Below are positions 55,675 through 64,000 of a DNA stretch of 64,000 nucleotides, one piece after another. The DNA is taken from NCBI GenBank assembly GCA_963995505.1, contig OZ023187.1, positions 14,719,176 to 14,783,175 on the forward strand, written 5' to 3'. Source of the stretch: Hypericum androsaemum (lineage: Eukaryota; Streptophyta; Magnoliopsida; Malpighiales; Hypericaceae). A model generated the notes under the pieces. It was not told where the DNA came from. It did no database searches and saw only the letters and a program-made list of their open reading frames with translations. The first letter of the stretch is position 1. The number at the start of each line of letters is the position of its first letter. Made by a program: the position numbers and the translations under genes.

Positions 55675-57645
55675 TCAAGGGATGACTAATTTGGCGGCAC
55701 GACGGGGAGCATCACCAGAAAGAGCGCCAAACTTTGCATCCGGGAGGGCTGCTGAAGGGAGCAGATAATGCATGAACCAAAATGCTGACAGGAATCCAAT
55801 TGAACCAGTCGCGAGCATTACAGCTAGAGCCACGAGAAGAGAGTAGCCAAGGTAAAGAGCAGCTGAGACAGGTCCATCTAAATACATGAGATCAAATGCC
55901 AGGTAATTTATGAGGAATAAAAGTACATAAATGGCAGTGGAACCAGAGGCAAAGAAGGACTTCCACCACCACTGCCAGTCTCCGTCACGTAGATGTTTAA
56001 AGGTACAAACGATGGATATCTCTGCGCAAAGTATGATTGCGAGAAGTACCACAATGAAGAGAAAACCAAAGGCATGGTAGTAACGGCCCAACCAGCGGCT
56101 AGACAGCATCAAGAAGAGCTCGAGGAAAAGTGTGCCGTACGGCAATGATCCAGCACTAAGAACAAACATCCAAGACATAAATGATCTCCTGAGAGGTACT
56201 TCCCTAGTGATCTCATTCATTGGAGAGGGATTTTCTAGGTGCCGGGCACTTGCTCCAATATATCCACCAATGAAGGTGAGGGGAACAGCTATACCCGACC
56301 ACAACAGAACCATGACAACAAATGAAAAGAAAGAGATTGCAGCTGTGCTGTTACTACCAGCCAAAATGAAGTTCAATGTGGTTAGCATCGCCAGAACAAT
56401 CCCAGGGAAGAAACAAGCAACTCTCCAGGAAACCGACGCCCAACCTTTTTCAATGTCATCACCAATTGTCCTCCAAAGGCGGACGGCAATATAGCCAGCT
56501 GCAATGCCAGAAACCGGATACAAAATGATCATATTTGTAAGAAGATCTACACGGGAAGCTGGTGACATGAATCCCAGAGCAGCAAGCAACACTGTCACGG
56601 ATGCCATCGCCAGGATTTGAACCCCGCTTCCGACTGCAACACATAAAAGCATGGGAGAGGCTGGAGCACAGAAAACGTTCCCTGCTATGAGCTTCAATGT
56701 GCCTTGAGACTTTCCATTCAAATACCCATTATCCTCTTTGTCAGTAGTCCACCTCAAGGCGACTGGAACAACACGAGAAAGGAATGCAATCACCAACATA
56801 GCGATTGAAATCGGTAACCAATGAAGCCCTTGTGCCTCCATCTGCAGATAAGAATCCCATCTGGATTGCCATGTGATTTCACTCTCCTCAAATGTTACCT
56901 CGTACGAGAAAGCAATTCTCTCATTTTCTTCGATTTCTTTAGTCCAAATGTTGAGATCACACTTTATTGGTTGAGGATACCTATCATACATTCCCAGCCT
57001 GTTTGCCGCAGAACCTACATGGCTGTAGCTACAAGGAACCACCTCAAACCCGACGATCGTAAATATAGGAGCACTACCACCTACCCAATTCCCCCCCTCA
57101 ACTTCCTTATGAATAAAGACCTTCAACTTAAGATGATTGAGCACATAATAACTGTCCCCAACCTTAAAACCGACCGGAACCCCGCTCCGCCTATACCGAA
57201 CACCTTCAAACGCAACATACCTCACTGCAGGCAGAGTATCAAGAAGCAAGTTAACCTGATACACGTCATCAATCCTCTTCTTCAAACTCTCCACATCACC
57301 GACCGACAAGTAATCAGATTGGCACAAAAAGATGTCACTCTCATTAGTATTCATCTCGAGTCGATAAGGCGAGTTCTGAATCCTATCTCCCACAAGGAGC
57401 TGACCCAAATTCAAAGCACTGTTTTTGACACCACCAATTGGCTTACAGAATGGCAAGCTATAGTGGCTCAGTGGCAAGGCACTGTTAACAGAAGTGAGGG
57501 AGTTGACCTTCAAAAACAAAGTGTCGCCATTGACATACTTGTGAGGAACTCCATGAGAGACATAGAACCCATTTCCGGGATGGAATTCCAAGAAAAGGGC
57601 AGCTACCCAGATCATAAAATGGGCCAAAAAGCCAAACCTTTTCAT
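55675..57645 (-). CDS. Transmembrane 9 superfamily (nonaspanin/EMP70) protein, TMN11/12-like, gene B
   Basis: 656 residues with ATG at 57645. The in-frame extension upstream falls in a probable leader intron ending CTTGTTTCAG. Signal-anchor-like N-terminus (FLAHFMIWVAALFLEF), luminal domain with NSLTS, HYSLPFCKPIGG (61-72), GQLLVGDRI, SPYRLEM, FLCQ and GFEVVPCSYS, then nine membrane segments with SPASR, WWWKSFFASGS and INYLAFDL. The usual RWTG(Y/F)PVG block reads RRSGVPVG. The C-terminal tail is extended (PDAKFGALSGDAPRRAAKLVIP) and again lacks the terminal KXD/E sorting signal. Same strand and head-to-tail with gene A, so an old tandem duplication; the reading frame is intact and uninterrupted. 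Confidence 0.92.
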   Translation of the reverse strand: MKRFGFLAHFMIWVAALFLEFHPGNGFYVSHGVPHKYVNGDTLFLKVNSLTSVNSALPLSHYSLPFCKPIGGVKNSALNLGQLLVGDRIQNSPYRLEMNTNESDIFLCQSDYLSVGDVESLKKRIDDVYQVNLLLDTLPAVRYVAFEGVRYRRSGVPVGFKVGDSYYVLNHLKLKVFIHKEVEGGNWVGGSAPIFTIVGFEVVPCSYSHVGSAANRLGMYDRYPQPIKCDLNIWTKEIEENERIAFSYEVTFEESEITWQSRWDSYLQMEAQGLHWLPISIAMLVIAFLSRVVPVALRWTTDKEDNGYLNGKSQGTLKLIAGNVFCAPASPMLLCVAVGSGVQILAMASVTVLLAALGFMSPASRVDLLTNMIILYPVSGIAAGYIAVRLWRTIGDDIEKGWASVSWRVACFFPGIVLAMLTTLNFILAGSNSTAAISFFSFVVMVLLWSGIAVPLTFIGGYIGASARHLENPSPMNEITREVPLRRSFMSWMFVLSAGSLPYGTLFLELFLMLSSRWLGRYYHAFGFLFIVVLLAIILCAEISIVCTFKHLRDGDWQWWWKSFFASGSTAIYVLLFLINYLAFDLMYLDGPVSAALYLGYSLLVALAVMLATGSIGFLSAFWFMHYLLPSAALPDAKFGALSGDAPRRAAKLVIP

Positions 57646-57655
57646 CTTCCTGCCA

Positions 57656-57772
57656 CTGAAACAAGTAAAGGTGGAATCTTTAGCAGCAAGAAGGCTGATC
57701 GATGCAACTAGAAACAACGATTAAAATATATGGTTAAAAAATTATTAATTATAAACTAAATTAACCACTGAC
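57656..57772 (-). other. 5' leader intron of TM9SF gene B
   Basis: Donor CCAAG/GTCAGT (intron first base 57772) and acceptor TTGTTTCAG (57656): 117 bases, AT-rich. The leader exon lies above 57773. Confidence 0.7.
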
Positions 57773-57952
57773 CTTGGTGGGATTCTGGGGACAAACAAGG
57801 ATCGGTTTCTTCAGAATTGCCGGAGAGTTTTTTCACCCGCTTGTTCAATTGTCTGGGTCTTTTCGTCTCCGGACAATTTCCAAAGCCAGCTTGAATCCCC
57901 GACCCAATTTCCCACCATCTTGACTTGTCTAGGTTGCCGTGTTGGACTGGTT

Positions 57953-57960
57953 GTTTATAT
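57953..57960 (-). promoter_or_regulatory. TATA box of TM9SF gene B
   Basis: ATATAAAC on the minus strand, about 180 bases upstream of the leader-intron donor. Transcription would start near 57920-57930. Confidence 0.5.
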
Positions 57961-58612
57961 TTTTTTTCGGTTGTTCAAATATTTATCTAATCCAAATTTG
58001 AATTGATAAATTTTTTTTAAATTGATTAAACTTTTTTAATGATTAAAATACGAGATTTTTTAGTTAATTTAATATACCATTCTCACTAACTAATCTAAAT
58101 AAGTACTGATAATTGCTTACTTATTTAACATAGCATCAATATGGAGTTTTAACCGTGTTACTAACTGTTTCAGTCCGGTAAAACGACTGAAGCATGATTA
58201 AGTGGTGATCCAAAGTTCCAAAACATTTTTTTTTCGATTTCTTTCCCTCTTTCCCATTAAAATATTAATCAATTTCTGTGTTTATTTTAAAAGAAAAAAA
58301 TGGGTCATCTCATTTATTATAGAAACTTGGTAAATGCTCAAATACTTCCAACTTATTTAGCCACACAATTTTTGGCTCGTTCATCCAAATTTTAGTTAAA
58401 GAAGTTGATTAAACTTGAAACTTACTTTTTGCTTACGCTTAATTTGACAACATTATCTATTTTCTTATCGATCTCAGTTGCGGTGCAACCTATAAAGAGA
58501 CCACCTAATACTAAATGTAGGAAAAAATACTTTGGAAACTTTAGGAGACGTAACAGACAAACAGAAAATAATTATATTGAAGAAACTGGCCATCGCAACA
58601 GGTAAATATTAT
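57961..58612. other. Intergenic between gene B and the copia element
   Basis: AT-rich, no gene or repeat recognised. The open frame at 58405-58605 has no known motif. Confidence 0.5.
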
Positions 58613-59236
58613 TGTTGGACCTAGGGCCCATCAGGCAATTATTAATGTGCCTGATTGGGCCCAGGCCCATCAGGCCCATTAGTTGGGTTGGATGGGCCGG
58701 TCAACCCGCGTTGGCCGGTCAACCCTCGTTGACCGGCCCGATGCCACGTAGGCACCACGTGGCGCTGACGTAGTTGCCGCCAAAGGTGGCGGCCCACGTG
58801 GCACGCTGACGTGGCAGACATGCGGTACGAAGCGCCACGTGGTGGGCACGTGGTCCGATGTGCTACGTGACGCGCCACGTGGCGGGCATGCGGCCCAGTA
58901 GTGCCACGTGGCGCATTTTGGTGTGCCGGATTTCCCTATAAAAGGGAAAATTCGGCTGGACCAATTTGAAAGTTTGTCAACAACCACTCAATAAGAAAGG
59001 AAAAATTCTAGATTAGTTCATGAATTTTGATCAGATTTTTTATAGAGAAAATCTCGTGAAAATTAATTACGAATCTATTAAAACGTGATCGTAATTCGAC
59101 TAGCACAAAGACTTTGTGGACCCGAACCTGAGGACCTCTTGCTTCAACAAGTAAGTGATTTATTATTAATGAATTAGTTTGTTAATTAAATAGGTTTAAC
59201 ACGTAATTACTCATTAATTACGCGTCGAATTCGTCA
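58613..59236 (+). repeat. Left LTR of the copia element (624 bp)
   Basis: TGTTGGACC...TTCGTCA. Near the start lies a hairpin: GGGCCCATCAGGC, a 12-base loop, then GCCTGATTGGGCCC. U3 is GC-rich, unlike most of the window, and holds the G-box cluster and TATA box. Confidence 0.88.
58745..58944 (+). promoter_or_regulatory. LTR promoter: six G-boxes and a TATA box
   Basis: CACGTG occurs at 58756, 58795, 58836, 58847, 58876 and 58905, mostly as CCACGTGG. Further ACGT cores include CACGTA (58745), TGACGTAG, TGACGTGG and CTACGTGA. TATAAAAG follows at 58937-58944, 27 bases after the last G-box. This is the layout of an inducible plant promoter, in a retrotransposon LTR. Confidence 0.75.
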
Positions 59237-59238
59237 AT

Positions 59239-59250
59239 TGGTATCAGAGC
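59239..59250 (+). other. Primer-binding site, initiator tRNA-Met type
   Basis: TGGTATCAGAGC, two bases after the left LTR, complementary to the tRNA-iMet 3' end as in most plant LTR retrotransposons. Confidence 0.9.
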
Positions 59251-60068
59251 ATGGTTGAAACCATATTTTTGATGATGATATGATGATTTAATTCAAGTAA
59301 TTATGTGATTTATTGAGTTAAAAATTGTATTAATTGTGATTTTATGGAAAATTATAATCTGTTGGACTTTAATATAATTAATTTAGAACCAGCGAGACTA
59401 AATTAAAATTTTGCCTAATCATGCGGGCAAATTCACGTACGCGCGAAACCTTAAGGTACCGATCTGAAATTGGACTGTTTATGTGGCACCTGCGTGTCAT
59501 GGACTTCGGTGTAATTTTTGGAAAACTTAGGGATTAATTGAAAATTTGTCCAAAAATCCCCAAATCGACAAAAACCCTAATCGGGCGATTTCGCTCCGAA
59601 TCGAATTCCGTCGATTTCATCGGAAATCCGACGATATCGACGCCGTAGATCGACGATAGTCGATTCTCCGGTTTCCCCTCGACGTTTCGATACCACTTTT
59701 GTGGATTGACGTCACCGGAATCGCGAGATCGAAGACGACGACGACGGAGAGGCGCGGAACGGAGAAGAAAACCGCGACGGAGAACGGCCGCACGACGGCC
59801 CGCGGGGCTGAAACAGACGTGATCGCAAGGCCGAGACGAGTCGATTGCGATCGGTCTCGGCCGGTGGTTCGCCGCTGTTACGCAGCGGAAGTGTGGTGGG
59901 AAAAAGAAGAAGGGTAAAGGGAAGGGTAAGTGTAAACAAACTCCAAAGGCTGAAAACCATGGAACCAAGTTGGATGGCTCCAAGGCTAAGAAGAACAAGC
60001 GGTTTAACATTTCAAAAGTGTAATATTTTAAGTGTCAACAGAAGGGACATTTTGCAAAAGATTGCAAG
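59251..60068 (+). pseudogene. Copia leader and gag remnant (gag largely deleted)
   Basis: After a GC-rich leader (59560-59880) only the basic end of gag remains (KGKGKGKCKQTPKAENHG near 59915-59965), then the zinc knuckle at about 60021-60065: YFKCQQKGHFAKDC. The first knuckle Cys reads Tyr (TGT to TAT), and a stop (60021-60023) precedes it, in the same frame as pol. The N-terminal gag domain, normally more than 200 residues, is absent. Overlapping frames on the opposite strand are not genes. Confidence 0.65.
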
Positions 60069-63000
60069 ATGCCCAAGCAGGTACATCTAAACTCAAGTGT
60101 GAGTAAGTTGTATGTATCCTCTTGTACCCTTCTAACTGAGTCACATTCTATGTGGGTGATTGATTCAGGAGCGACAGACCATATAGCTAGAGATCGTTGT
60201 TCGTTCGTTGAGTACATGCGGTTGCCGGCTGTAGCAAAAACCATTTTTGTCGGTAACAACTCGTGCGTGGATGTGAAAGGCCTGGGCACTTGTAGATTAC
60301 ACCTTCGTGGTGGTCGTGCCCTTCTTTTACATGACGTGTTGTTTGCTTCAGACATACGAAGGAACCTAATCTTAGTTTCGGCCTTAATGTCTTTAGGTTT
60401 TCGGTTGTCATTTGAGGATGACACCGTTAGATTATTTTTGGATGATACATATTTTGGCCTTCGATATATATCGGAAGGTTTTTTGATTCTGGATATTGAT
60501 CCTTATGAAAGCTTTTCCTTTGTCACTAGTTCAAACTCATCAGAAGATGATATTAAACTATGGCATTCTAGACTAGGCCATATCGGTCAGGATCGTTTAA
60601 ACCGTCTAGCTAAGGCAGGACTGTTGGGCAATATAGAGATATCTATATTACCTAGATGCGTACCCTGTCTAGAAGGGAAAAGCACTAGGAAACTTTTCGG
60701 TACTGGGGCTAGAGCCAAATTTCTACTACAATTAGTCCATTCTGACATATGTGGTCCAATGAACGTGAGGGCAAGGCATGGAGCATATTACTTCATCACC
60801 TTTATTGACGACTATACTAGATATGGTCTGATATACCTGATTTCTCGCAAGTCTGAAGCCTTAAACTGCTTCATGACGTACATGAGTTTTGTTGAGAATC
60901 AAAAGGAAAGAAAGATAAAGGCTTTACGAACTGATCGTGGCCGTGAATATCTTTCTGATAAGTTCAAAGCACTATACATTGAAAAAGAGATTGAACATCA
61001 GTTGTCCATTCTTTACACACCCCAGCAAAATGGGGTTGCTGAAAGAAGAAATAGAACTCTTCTTGACATGGTTAGATTGATGATGGCAGAGGCAAGTTTG
61101 CCTATATCATTCTATAGAGATGCGCTCCTGACTGCCGCATACATTCTAAACCGTGTTCTCTCTAAGTCTGTTACAGTCACTCCTCACAAAATGTGGACAG
61201 ATCGGAAGCCCGATTTATCCTATTTTAAGCCATAGGGGTGTGCGTCATATGTCCATTCTACCTCAAGTACTTTCGATAAATTAGGACTGAGAGGTACAAA
61301 AAGTATCTTTATAAGATACCTAGAGGTATCTAAAGGGTACGTGTTCGTGGGTGAACAGGACAATGAACATGTAACAGAATTTGAATCACGCGATGTCATT
61401 TTTTTGGAGAATGAATTTCCAAAGTTGGGGGAGGTTAGTAATGACCTTACCCTTTATGAGACAAATGAACCAGAGTCATCTGGATCACTTCTTCCGAGTG
61501 GGAGAATTGAGGAGGAAGATAGAGATTTTCTAACTTAAAATGATCCGGAAGGTCGTGATCTGAGTCCTGAAAGGGAAGTAATTCCTTATTCCAGTGGGAG
61601 TACGATATATCCACCCAGTGGGAGTGCGATTCCTGGATATGATGAATATATGAGAGATGTTTATCAAAATCGGGAATACCGTAGGTCTAGCAGAACTAGC
61701 ATACCACACCGACAATTTGACATCGAAGGCGAGGCAAATGCGTTCTTGGTATCACTAAAGAAATTTGGTGGTCCAAGTGAAATTCTCTTGGCCATCCTGC
61801 AGGATGAAGATGAACCAAAGAATGTATCTGGAGTTTTGTCATCTCCAAAACGAAATGAATGGATGAATGCAATGGAAGAAGAAATGTCTTCTATGATCAA
61901 AAACCAGGTTTGGGATTTGGTTGACCTACCTAAGGGGCGTAGGGCAATTGGGAATAAGTGAATTCTCAAAATCAAGCGCAATGCAGATGGCAGTATCACA
62001 AGATACAAAGCGCGTTTGGTTGCCCAAGGGTTTAAACAACAGGCTGGGATAGACTATGAGGAGACTTTTGTACCTGTTGTTAGATTTACGTCAATTAGGG
62101 TCATTTTAGCTATGGTTGCTAACATGAATCTAGAATTACATCAAATGGATGTAAAGAATGCTTTTCTCCACGGAGAATTGGATGAAGAAATCTACATGAT
62201 TCAGCCTGAGGGCTACATTCAAAAAGGCTGCGAACACAAAGTTTGCAAATTGAATAAATCAATTTATGGCCTTAAGCAGTCGTCTAGACAGTGGTATATT
62301 CGCTTTCATAATACGATCATGCAACATGATTTTATAATGATAGACGAAGATCACTGCGTGTATGTTAAGCAATCAGGAAAGAAGTTTGTTATCATCACTT
62401 TGTATGTTGATGACATACTTTTAGCTGGAAATGACATAGAATTTCTTGTCCAAATCAAAGATTGGTTATCTTCCAACTTTGAAATGAAGGACATGGGTGA
62501 AGCGGATTACATACTCGGAGATAAGATTTTGAGGAATCGTTCGAAAAGAATAGTGTCTCTCTCACAAGAGACATATATTTGCAAAGTAATAGAACTTTTC
62601 AATTGTGATCACAGTAACCCAAAATATGTCCCATTGGTTAAAGGTTATAATTTGTGTAAGGACATGTGCCAAAAAATAGCTAAACAATGTGGGGACATGG
62701 AGAAGATTCCTTATGCCAATGCAGTTGGATGCCTGATGTACGCAATATTGTGTACTAGACCTGATATTTGCTATGCTGTTGGGATAGCAAGCAGATATCA
62801 GTCTGATCCAGGCAGTACTCACTAGAAGGCTGTCAAAGGGATTTTAAAATATTTGAACACTACTGCAAAATACTCCTTGTGCTATCAAGGTCGTGACCTG
62901 ATATTGAGTGGCTATACTGATGCTGATTGGGGAGGTGATGTGGATAAAAAAAAGTCTACATCTGGATTCATTTTCTTGTTAAACGGGGGTGCTATCTCAT

Positions 63001-63380
63001 GGAACAGTAAGAAGCAAACATGTGTATCTCTGTCAATAATGGAAGCGGAATATGTAGCTTCAGCTCATGCTGCACAAGAAGCGGTATGGTTAAAGAGATT
63101 CTTAAGCCATCTCTCCCTGATCAACTCGACGGAGCCCGTGAGTCTATTCTGCGACAACCAGGTGGCTATAGCTTATGCTAAGGATCCTAGATTCCATATC
63201 AGGGCTAAGCATATAGATATTAAATTTCACTTTGTTAGAAATTTAATAAAATATAAAGAACTGTGTATAAAATATATATCTACACGAGATATGGCCGCAG
63301 ATCCAATGACTAAAGCATTACCTCGAGAAGTGTTCGAGAAACATGTTAAGTCACTGGGTTTACGACGGTTTCATTTGTAA
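60069..63380 (+). pseudogene. Copia pol: protease, integrase, RT, RNase H with four in-frame stops
   Basis: One continuous frame. Protease VIDSGATDH (about 60157-60183); GAG-pre-integrase LWHSRLGHIGQDRL (60558-); integrase with HSDICGP, FIDDYTRY and QQNGVAERRNRT (60738-61060); RT with YEETFVPVVRFTSIR, MDVKNAFLHG, SIYGLKQSSRQW and YVDDILLAGND (62055-62440); RNase H with DADWGGD, KKSTSGF, MEAEYVA and FCDNQVAI (62918-63175). Stops at 61233, 61536, 61959 and 62823; three replace conserved Trp codons (KVWGC, NKW, HWKAV regions) by G-to-A changes. No frameshift was found. Not functional as it stands. Confidence 0.88.
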
Positions 63381-63927
63381 TCTAATTAGTTAGAATAAAG
63401 GATTTTTATTTGGCAATATGAGTTAAATGTGAAATATGTCGGACAGAGAAGTAGCCCACTCACACGGATGTTTATCTCAGTGGGAGTCAAGAAGTTGATT
63501 CCTAGATGAGATGAGGCAGTTATTGGACATAAATAAGTGCATGTCCTATGACGGAATGCCGTCTTGCTCAAGAGCAAGTTTCCTTATGGCATGCAGGAAT
63601 AAGTTACTGCATTTGGATTTTCTACAATCCATGTGATAAGATATAAGTGGAACTTATCATACTGTCTGTCCTATTAGCCTAGAGTTAAGCTAAGGCTGAT
63701 ACTCTAGTATGGTGTTAAATGACATGTGTTCCTTTAAAAAGGAAAATACACCGTAACACGTGATTAGTATCATGTGTGCTACTCTACAAGAAGGTTGTCG
63801 AGATGCTACTATTCAAGTAGCCTGAGTGTCCGTGCTCTTGAATTTGGCTTAACATACTCGACGTGTGCTGGTCGCACGAAATTCTTTAAAGAAATCTGAT
63901 AACTGTTGATCAAGGTCAATAATAATT

Positions 63928-63937
63928 GAGTGGGAGA
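63928..63937 (+). other. Polypurine tract
   Basis: GAGTGGGAGA immediately before the right LTR TGTTGG, the plus-strand priming site of copia elements. Confidence 0.85.
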
Positions 63938-64000
63938 TGTTGGACCTTGGGCCCATCAGACAATTATTATTGTGCCTGATTGGGCCTAGGCCCATCAGGC
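63938..64000 (+). repeat. Right LTR of the copia element, first 63 bases
   Basis: Matches the left LTR start with about four differences. The rest lies beyond the window. The stretch 63381-63927 is untranslated element sequence with no ORF I can assign. Confidence 0.88.

Larger units (their letters stand above)
58613..64000 (+). mobile_element. Ty1/copia LTR retrotransposon (Tork-like), runs off the window
   Basis: Left LTR 58613-59236, primer site, pol frame 60069-63380, polypurine tract and the first 63 bases of the right LTR (63938 onward). Order protease - integrase - RT - RNase H identifies copia. Most of gag is missing. Pol keeps one frame without indels but has nonsense codons. The two LTR starts differ at about 4 of 63 bases, so the insertion is moderately old. 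The target duplication cannot be checked because the right end lies outside. Confidence 0.93.

Noticed and set aside
56821..57711. 296-codon plus-strand frame over TM9SF gene B
   Set aside because: Antisense shadow of a well-supported membrane-protein gene. No independent motif.
59534..60010. 158-codon minus-strand frame in the copia leader
   Set aside because: Antisense of GC-rich leader and gag-remnant sequence. No motif.

Overview
This window is nuclear DNA from a flowering plant. The evidence is the content: a PHOS32/34-type universal stress protein, a B-box zinc-finger protein of the BBX28/29 kind and two TM9SF/EMP70 (nonaspanin) genes. Spliceosomal introns, TATA-type promoters and long AT-rich intergenic tracts full of decayed copia, gypsy, LINE, SINE and MITE sequence agree. 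The genes are GC-rich against a very AT-rich background. I cannot name the species. I see no rRNA, tRNA or CRISPR array.

Layout. Positions 1-20350 are gene-poor accessory DNA. They hold a direct repeat of at least 1.2 kb (1-1221 = 17203-18423), a decayed neprosin-domain gene and a two-copy segmental duplication (about 3605-6365 and 8913-11275). Each duplicate carries a small hydrophobic ORF behind a TATA box. Further on lie a chimera of captured gene fragments (PP2C-like, EXO70, unknown) at 11936-12887, a divergent RING-H2 gene at 15067-15462 and a short secreted-protein gene at 15725-16180. Positions 20351-29638 are one complete LTR retrotransposon with a 5-bp target duplication; its pol is badly decayed and one LTR carries a 0.94-kb inversion. 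Positions 30240-33148 are a small defective copia element, also with target duplication, containing a pyrimidine tract of nearly 1 kb. Positions 33150-37200 hold no recognisable gene.

The main genic part starts with the universal stress protein gene (37266-39709, two exons). It is followed by a tandem duplication (40039-45180 and 45187-47765) whose first copy was later hit by a 926-bp inverted-repeat transposon and by a second insertion. Then come the BBX gene (49243-50131, minus), a promoter-like region rich in ACGT elements (51.2-52.1 kb) and the tandem TM9SF pair (53020-54903 and 55675-57645, minus), both with an intron in the 5' leader. The window ends in a Tork-like copia retrotransposon (58613 to beyond 64000). 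Its pol frame is continuous apart from nonsense mutations, and its LTR promoter carries six perfect G-boxes.

The host genes do not form a pathway. The stress protein (a likely MAP-kinase target), the BBX regulator (light and hormone transcription) and the TM9SF pair (Golgi/endosome membrane proteins) are ordinary neighbours. The more unusual material is structural: the LTR inversion, the dead-pol but young gypsy element, the G-box LTR, the captured-fragment chimera and the dated insertions in the tandem duplication.
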